This document shows positions 36,811-36,993 of a stretch of DNA of 36,993 nt, one piece after another. The notes beneath the pieces are model-generated. The model worked only from the letters and a program-made list of their open reading frames with translations. It made no database searches and was not told the origin of the DNA. Positions within the stretch are counted from its first letter, which is position 1, and every line of letters starts with the position of its first letter. Both the position numbers and the translations under genes were made by a program. The DNA lies in IMG/VR virus record IMGVR_UViG_3300042923_001833, positions 1 to 36,993 of that record; one strand, given 5' to 3'. This DNA comes from a virus.

Positions 36811-36993
36811 TTGGAAAAGGATTTTGAAAACTTTATAGCAAAAAGGTGTGAGTCTGCATTATTGGAGAGTGACGAATACTTATTACTTGAAAAAGAAGAT
36901 AGCGATCCTGCAATGACGCAGGGACTAGCAGAAATAATATGTTACAAAAAAGGTTTTTCTGACGCAATGAAAATAATAAAAAACAATAATTGA
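36811..36993 (+). CDS. Small acidic protein behind a LexA-like box
   Basis: The 60-residue protein starts with TTG at 36811 (AAAGGGGG 9 bp upstream) and ends exactly at the window edge. It starts MEKDFENFIAKRCESALLES and has SDPAMTQGLAEIICYKKGFS, a two-helix pattern found in small Firmicute phage proteins. No function is known. The promoter architecture suggests SOS induction. Genes that follow it are outside the window. Confidence 0.65.
   Translation: MEKDFENFIAKRCESALLESDEYLLLEKEDSDPAMTQGLAEIICYKKGFSDAMKIIKNNN

Noticed and set aside
2838-36993. Phage-wide recoding of TGA (genetic code 4)
   Set aside because: Many genes end at TGA in tight ATGA overlaps with the next gene, and complete proteins of normal length end there, so TGA is a normal stop here.
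1-36993. Diversity-generating retroelement or retron around the receptor-binding gene
   Set aside because: There is no reverse transcriptase gene and no template/variable repeat pair in the tail region.

Overview
The window is most of an integrated temperate siphovirus (an HK97-fold, P27/HNH-type prophage) in an AT-rich Firmicute. The gene families (DUF1351, RusA, phage replisome organizer, P27 terminase, BppU, Amidase_2 endolysin, strong AGGAGG ribosome sites, a YesN-like response regulator in the flank) suggest a Lachnospiraceae/Clostridia host. This is inference from family resemblance; no search was run.

Layout. 1-840: decayed host response-regulator gene. 896-1000: terminator and the displaced 3' half of a tRNA-Leu(CAG), i.e. 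the left attachment site. 1121-2647 (minus): integrase and repressor. 2700-2800: divergent lysis/lysogeny promoters. 2838-17600 (plus): Cro-like protein, Rha antirepressor-type regulator, recombination (DUF1351, Rad52-like annealing protein, NinB-like, RusA), replisome organizer with iteron-like repeats inside it, two DNA methyltransferases, many small accessory genes, and a late activator of sigma-region-4 type. 16230-16600: hairpins, two terminators and a class II tRNA-like element. 16958-25707: HNH, terminase, portal, protease, capsid, head-tail joining and major tail genes. 25754-33916: tail chaperone, tape measure, Dit, tail endopeptidase-type protein, and a BppU protein fused to an SGNH esterase. 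34003-35254: holin and amidase endolysin. 35255-36993: accessory region. The right attachment site (expected to restore an intact tRNA-Leu) is not in the window.

Most notable: (1) a type I hammerhead ribozyme on the minus strand at 35313-35372. It starts directly after the stop codon of a 63-residue gene that is divergent from a ribbon-helix-helix repressor. Two operator-like palindromes sit in the two facing promoters, and the ribozyme lies between this gene and the convergent endolysin gene. (2) A C5-cytosine methyltransferase gene that looks like a contingency locus: it carries a CAGA tetranucleotide tract and a G7 tract, and is now split into three reading frames. (3) Genes that lack a normal start codon where homology says they should start, and a gene interrupted by a TGA at a probable tryptophan position. 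(4) A promoter with a LexA-like box between its -35 and -10 in front of the last gene. (5) A consensus promoter and dual start sites at the receptor-binding/esterase gene inside the tail operon.

How it works together: the 2330 repressor and the 2838 Cro-like/Rha genes form the switch. The early genes recombine, replicate and methylate phage DNA. The activator ending at 16229 probably turns on the late operon. The small regulators at the right end are probably expressed from the lysogen.
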